NCBI GenBank assembly: GCA_947303465.1
Contig: CAMYYI010000001.1
Coordinates: 1-64,000 of the forward strand
Reading direction: 5' to 3'
Source: an uncultured Bacteroidales bacterium
Lineage (GTDB): Bacteria > Bacteroidota > Bacteroidia > Bacteroidales > UBA932
Length of the DNA stretch: 64,000 nucleotides
Below are positions 60,346-64,000 of the stretch, piece by piece (position 1 is the stretch's first letter; every line of letters starts with the position of its first letter). The position numbers were made by a program, and so were the translations under genes. The notes beneath the pieces are model-generated. The model saw only the letters and a list, made by a program, of their open reading frames with translations, did no database searches and was not told the origin of the DNA.

Positions 60346-60369
60346 GTACTACATTTGTAGTACTACAAA
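60346..60369 (+). promoter_or_regulatory. Operator with three alternating half-sites and a -7 box, between regulator and kinase genes
   Basis: Two overlapping palindromes: GTACTACA-tt-TGTAGTAC (60346-60363) and TTTGTAGT-ACTACAAA (60354-60369, perfect). The three half-sites read GTACTACA, TTTGTAGT and ACTACAAA. The box TACATTTG (60350-60357, perfect TAnnTTTG) lies inside the palindrome, so binding would occlude or position the polymerase. The leader to the ROK gene at 60390 is about 28 nt. Confidence 0.7.
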
Positions 60370-60389
60370 CTCAATAACCAGTTTTCAGC

Positions 60390-61214
60390 ATGCTACTAGG
60401 AATCGACATTGGCGGCACCACCATCAGTTTCGGCCTTGTCCAAGGCACCGAAATTGTCCGGCAGAACCGCGTGCCCTCTTTCCCAAAAGACGCCAGTCTC
60501 CAGGAAACATTGGACTATCTGATAGGGAAAATTGAAGACATTATCACCCCCGAAGTCTCCAGCATAGGCGTGGGAGTCCCCACCCTCGTAGACGTCAAGA
60601 ACGGGATAGTATTCGACGCCGCGAACATCAAGTCGTGGAAGAGAGTCCCGTTGAAAGACATCCTCGAAGACCGCTTCAAGATTCCCGTCAACGTAAATAA
60701 CGATGCCAACTGCTATGCGCTTGGCGCTGCTGCAAAACTTGGCGCACACGATTACGAAGTCGTGGTGGGCGTAACTCTCGGCACGGGTACCGGAGTCGGT
60801 ATTATCGCCAACGGCAAGCTGTTCTGCGGCGACAACTGCGGCGCCGGCGAGATCGGGAGCGTTCCATACAACGGCAAGGACTTCGAGTCCTTCTGCTCCA
60901 AGAAATTCTTCGAGGACCGCGGCCTGAATCCGCGTGAGGCCTCAAAGGCCGCGGATGAGGGCGACCCCGATGCCGTTGCACTCTTCAACGAATTCGGTAC
61001 ACATCTGGGAGAACTGCTGTCCCTGGTAATGTATTCCTACGATCCCGGATGCATTGTCTTTGGCGGAGGCGTAGCCAACACATTCAAGCATTTCAAAAAC
61101 AGCCTGATGCTTGCCCTGCGCAAACGATATCCCTACTCACATGCCCTGGACAGGCTGGAAATCAAGGTTATGCCTTCGGAAGACGTAGCTCTCCTGGGCG
61201 CTTCACTTTTATAA
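60390..61214 (+). CDS. ROK-family sugar kinase/regulator without zinc-binding cysteines
   Basis: 274 residues. ATP-binding GIDIGGTTISFGLV (N-terminal), catalytic region NVNNDANCYALGAAAKLGA (Asp in NNDAN) and GTGTGVGIIANGKLF. The usual ROK zinc cluster (CxCGxxGCxE) is absent; the place reads CGAGEIGSVPYNGKDFESFC. No DNA-binding helix-turn-helix is present, so this is a kinase rather than a repressor, probably of a hexose such as glucosamine given the adjoining GH2 gene; the substrate is inferred from context only. The gap to the GH2 gene is 9 nt. Confidence 0.88.
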   Translation: MLLGIDIGGTTISFGLVQGTEIVRQNRVPSFPKDASLQETLDYLIGKIEDIITPEVSSIGVGVPTLVDVKNGIVFDAANIKSWKRVPLKDILEDRFKIPVNVNNDANCYALGAAAKLGAHDYEVVVGVTLGTGTGVGIIANGKLFCGDNCGAGEIGSVPYNGKDFESFCSKKFFEDRGLNPREASKAADEGDPDAVALFNEFGTHLGELLSLVMYSYDPGCIVFGGGVANTFKHFKNSLMLALRKRYPYSHALDRLEIKVMPSEDVALLGASLL

Positions 61215-61223
61215 ACGGGTCTT

Positions 61224-63806
61224 ATGAAAAAATACATCATCATCCTGTGTCTGGTCTGCGCCAGCATAAGCGCCGGTGCAGTCGAACTCGTAAACTGGAA
61301 AATGCAGCGCCAGGGAGATAAGCGCACCTACGACGTAACTGTGCCATGCACCGTTGCCGGAGCCCTCAACGAGGCCGGTTTCTTTGGGAAAGACATCCTG
61401 GACGGAGAACGCTACAAGAACATAGACAAGAGCATATTCGACAGCCCCTGGGTGTTTACCACCACCTTCGAGGCGGCAAAAGGCCTGCACCACGTGCTCA
61501 GGTTCGAGAGCCTCGGATACTCTGCCGAGATTAAAGTGAACGGCACCCTGATTGCCAGCGCCGACACCACCGCCGGCCCCTTCTGCGTCAGGGAATTCGA
61601 CGTCAGTTCACTGGTGGGCAGGAAGAAGCAGAACAAACTCCAGGTAACCGTATTCAAGGCTCCGTCCAAATCCCTCAACCACGGTTATGTAGACTGGAAT
61701 CCCCGCCCGGTGGACGAGACCATGGGCATACTTCGCAAGGTGGAGCTCATCTCCACTCCCGACGTGCAGGTGCAGGACGTATTCGTGAAGCCTGAGGTGA
61801 ATCCCGAGGACCTCAAGCACGCGGCCATCACCGTAGTCACCACCCTGGTGAACCGCTCCGACAAGCCGGTCAGCGGCGTGCTTCAGGGCGCCTATGACGG
61901 CGGCGGCTTCCGGGAGCAGGTGAGCCTCGCCCCCGGCGAGACCAGGGAAGTCACAATTAACCAGGAAGTCAAGTATCCGCGTATCTGGTGGAGCCGCGAC
62001 ATGGGGCGCCCGGAGATGTACACCCTCCAGATGTCTTACATCCCTTCCGGAGACACCAAGGTCTCCCATAGCAGGAAGGTTCGCTTCGGCCTCAGGGATA
62101 TCAAGGGCGTGATAGACAAGAACGGACACCGCCTCTTCATTCTCAACGGCCGCGAGGTGCTCATCAAATCGGCCGGCTGGACAGACGATATCTTCATGCA
62201 GGACACTCCGGAGCGCACCCGCGCCCAGCTTGAGTTCGTCTGCGACATGAACCTCAACAGCATACGCTTCGAGAACATCTGGGGCAAGGACGACACCGTG
62301 TATGACCTCTGCGACGAGATGGGCCTGCTCGCCATTGTTGGATTCAGCTGCCAGTGGGAGTGGAAAGACTATTGCGGTTACGAGGAGAAAAAGGGCGTAG
62401 GCTGCATCCATGAGCCGGAGACCGAGGCCCTGGCCGCACGCTATTTCCATGACCAGATTCTCCGCCTGCGCAACCATCCCGCCATCATTGCATGGCTTAC
62501 CGGCAGCGACCGCGTTCCCAACGGACGCCTGGAAGCCGAGTACATGAAGATTTACAACAAACTCGAGTACCGCCCCTATGTCTGCTCCGCCAAGGGCATG
62601 AGCAGCGAGTTCGGCGGCCCTTCGGGCATGAAGATGGAAGGTCCCTATGAGTACGTAGGTCCCGACTACTGGTTCATCGACACCAAGCACGGCGGCAATT
62701 ACGGCTTCAATACGGAGACCGGCATAGGCATGAACATACCCCAGCTGGAGTCTGTACGCCGCATGGTGGGAGCAGACAATCTCTGGCCTCTCAACGAGAC
62801 ATGGAATTACCACTGCACCGCCTCCGCCTCCCATATGAACGACACCAGGATCATAGAGCAGGTGATGGCAGGACAGTACGGCGAGGCGACAGACATCAAC
62901 GACTTCATGCGCAAGGCGCACGCCATAGATTACGACGGTACCCGCGCCATGTACGAGGCCTTCCGCTGCAACGTACCCAAGGCCACCGGCATAGTGCAGT
63001 GGATGCTGAACTCGGCATGGCCATCGCTATACTGGCAGCTGTACGACTGGTACATGGTTCCTACCGCAAGCTACTACGGCGTAAAGAAGGGGTGCTCCCC
63101 CATACAGCTTGTCTACAACTTCAAGGACCATAACGTGTACAGCGTGGACGAGACCGTCTCCGGCTGCGAGCTCAAGGCCCGCATGACGGTGTACGACAAA
63201 GATTCCAAGGTGATACGCAGCGAGGAAACCATAGCCAAGTTCCGCCGCCGCAGTCCCCGCAAGATATTCGAGAACGTCCAGGGCCCCTGCTTCGTCAAGC
63301 TGGAGGTATTCGGCGAGGACGGCCGCGTAGTTGCAGACAATTTCTACTGCATCCCCGCCGAGGGCGCAGAGTACAACTGGAAGAAGACCGACTGGTGCTT
63401 TACTCCCACCTCAAAGTATGCAGACCTGAGCTTCGTTTCCGCCCTTCCCGCCACCAGCGTGAAGATGCACAGCGCAAAGACGGACAAGGGCTTCAAGGTG
63501 ACCCTGTCCAACGAGTCCGACGTCATAGCATACCAGAACATCGTCAAGGCCAAGACCACCGACGGGGAACTCGTTCCCGAGGTTATCTGGTCGGACAACT
63601 TCTTCACCCTCTGCCCTGGCGAGAGCCGCACGGTCAGCTGCCGCCTGCCCAAGGACTGCGGTCCCGTGAGCATCTCCCTTGAAGGCTGGAACGCCAGCGC
63701 CGCAATGGTGAGTTCCCCCGACTCGCTCCGCCGCGACCGCTCCGTTTTTGCTACTTACAACTTCAGCCGCGACGATGTTTATTCCAAGGAAGACACCTAT
63801 GACTAG
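61224..63806 (+). CDS. Secreted GH2 glycosidase, exo-beta-D-glucosaminidase-like
   Basis: 860 residues, signal peptide MKKYIIILCLVCASISAGA. Modular GH2 layout: sugar-binding domain (about 20-170, GYSAEIKVNGTLIASADTTAGPF), Ig-like domain, TIM barrel (about 285-570), and C-terminal beta domains. Acid/base is the Asp in WLTGSDRVPNG (about D429), as in the CsxA-type glucosaminidase subfamily (GSD rather than NE), and the nucleophile is probably Glu498 in FNTETGIG. The spacing of 69 residues is close to that of CsxA as I recall it (about 72). It may remove glucosamine from chitosan-like oligomers or related amino-sugar chains. Co-transcribed with the ROK kinase. Confidence 0.85.
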   Translation: MKKYIIILCLVCASISAGAVELVNWKMQRQGDKRTYDVTVPCTVAGALNEAGFFGKDILDGERYKNIDKSIFDSPWVFTTTFEAAKGLHHVLRFESLGYSAEIKVNGTLIASADTTAGPFCVREFDVSSLVGRKKQNKLQVTVFKAPSKSLNHGYVDWNPRPVDETMGILRKVELISTPDVQVQDVFVKPEVNPEDLKHAAITVVTTLVNRSDKPVSGVLQGAYDGGGFREQVSLAPGETREVTINQEVKYPRIWWSRDMGRPEMYTLQMSYIPSGDTKVSHSRKVRFGLRDIKGVIDKNGHRLFILNGREVLIKSAGWTDDIFMQDTPERTRAQLEFVCDMNLNSIRFENIWGKDDTVYDLCDEMGLLAIVGFSCQWEWKDYCGYEEKKGVGCIHEPETEALAARYFHDQILRLRNHPAIIAWLTGSDRVPNGRLEAEYMKIYNKLEYRPYVCSAKGMSSEFGGPSGMKMEGPYEYVGPDYWFIDTKHGGNYGFNTETGIGMNIPQLESVRRMVGADNLWPLNETWNYHCTASASHMNDTRIIEQVMAGQYGEATDINDFMRKAHAIDYDGTRAMYEAFRCNVPKATGIVQWMLNSAWPSLYWQLYDWYMVPTASYYGVKKGCSPIQLVYNFKDHNVYSVDETVSGCELKARMTVYDKDSKVIRSEETIAKFRRRSPRKIFENVQGPCFVKLEVFGEDGRVVADNFYCIPAEGAEYNWKKTDWCFTPTSKYADLSFVSALPATSVKMHSAKTDKGFKVTLSNESDVIAYQNIVKAKTTDGELVPEVIWSDNFFTLCPGESRTVSCRLPKDCGPVSISLEGWNASAAMVSSPDSLRRDRSVFATYNFSRDDVYSKEDTYD

Positions 63807-63838
63807 TGTATGCTTATTGGTTAATTATTGTGTGGTTT

Positions 63839-63872
63839 GAGGGATCGGCATCATGCCGGTCCCTCATTCTTT
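63839..63872 (+). terminator. Hairpin terminator after the GH2 gene
   Basis: Arms GAGGGATCGGCA (63839-63850) and TGCCGGTCCCTC (63854-63865) pair over 12 positions with one G-U, loop TCA, and are followed by ATTCTTTAATT. Confidence 0.82.
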
Positions 63873-63881
63873 AATTATTCT

Positions 63882-63889
63882 TATATTTG
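63882..63889 (+). promoter_or_regulatory. -7 box for the last gene
   Basis: TATATTTG, perfect TAnnTTTG, 20 nt before the ATG at 63910. No -33 box is visible. Confidence 0.5.
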
Positions 63890-63909
63890 TGCGATAATCG
63901 ATTATCACC

Positions 63910-64000
63910 ATGAAGTACCGTATAGTTTTAATCCTGACAGCGCTGCTTGCCGTATGCAGTTGCGGAACCATGATGCAGTCCGGCACCGGATCCGGAGATT
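63910..64000 (+). CDS. Lipoprotein, N-terminal fragment (cut by window end)
   Basis: The frame opens with MKYRIVLILTALLAVCSCG, a lipoprotein signal with the Cys at about 18, and continues TMMQSGTGSGD to the window edge. Function cannot be assigned from 30 residues. Its own promoter box and the preceding terminator support it as a new transcription unit, rather than part of the glycosidase operon. Confidence 0.6.
   Translation, partial: MKYRIVLILTALLAVCSCGTMMQSGTGSGD

Noticed and set aside
1..64000. tRNA, rRNA or tmRNA genes
   Set aside because: None was recognised by eye in the intergenic stretches; all gaps above about 200 nt were examined for cloverleaf-like arms and conserved T-loop sequences. 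A covariance-model search would be needed for certainty.

Overview
The window looks like a chromosomal segment of a GC-rich member of the Bacteroidales, probably host-associated and possibly near Alistipes or a related uncultured lineage. The order-level reading rests on several things. Bacteroidetes-type promoters (-7 box TAnnTTTG, sometimes with a TTTG/TTGC -33 box) recur throughout, and Shine-Dalgarno sequences are mostly absent. A complete MoxR/Bat aerotolerance-type operon is present, as are Fibrobacter-succinogenes-paralogous-domain lipoproteins, pyruvate phosphate dikinase and numerous lipoproteins. The genus is a guess. No tRNA, rRNA, CRISPR array, insertion sequence or prophage was seen.

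Layout. (1) 1-2.4 kb, minus strand: typA, yceD and rpmF. (2) 2.5-12.3 kb, minus strand: an OmpA-family protein, then a surface or secreted block made of a collagen-like lipoprotein, a small lipoprotein, a DUF1573 protein, a 43-residue peptide gene with its own promoter, and a large two-domain FISUMP lipoprotein. (3) 12.5-18.1 kb, minus strand: a secreted protein with a TTG start, ppdK, a PIN-PhoH ATPase and a protein that resembles the C-terminal domain of PurM/PurL. (4) 18.2-26.6 kb, minus strand: an operon of dipeptidyl peptidase, folC and a bacterial alpha-2-macroglobulin; divergent to it lie a histidine phosphatase and truA. (5) 29-37.3 kb, plus strand: the Bat operon (MoxR, DUF58, a one-TM protein, BatA, BatB, BatC and a BatD-BatE fusion), closed by a strong terminator. 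(6) 37.3-44.4 kb, plus strand: exbB-exbD-tonB-like, an RluB-type synthase with a long hexapeptide repeat, era, a topoisomerase IV A subunit and a small membrane protein. (7) 44.8-52.6 kb, plus strand: PspC-PadR-PspC followed by a MacAB-TolC type exporter. (8) 52.8-54.2 kb: a fucose-isomerase-like gene carrying an in-frame palindromic repeat. (9) 54.2-58.4 kb, minus strand: a Cys-rich mini-lipoprotein, then an operon of a small membrane protein, mutL, rhomboid, Sua5-type protein and phosphodiesterase. (10) 58.4-64 kb, plus strand: a YhhN protein, a XylR-type regulator, a ROK kinase, a GH2 exo-glucosaminidase-like enzyme and the start of a lipoprotein.

The most unusual signals are of four kinds. 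First, palindromic interspersed elements: one sits in frame inside a gene at 53.3-53.5 kb with a relative in the 44.5 kb intergenic region, and a related GC-rich hairpin insert sits inside the alpha-2-macroglobulin gene. Second, -7 boxes that repeatedly lie exactly 4 nt (or 6-7 nt) upstream of ATG, which implies leaderless or nearly leaderless mRNAs, including two back-to-back 40-bp divergent promoters. Third, a MutL whose endonuclease motif is degraded. Fourth, the 43-aa peptide and the 69-aa Cys-rich lipoprotein. The carbohydrate locus at 59-64 kb has a clear three-half-site operator between regulator and kinase.
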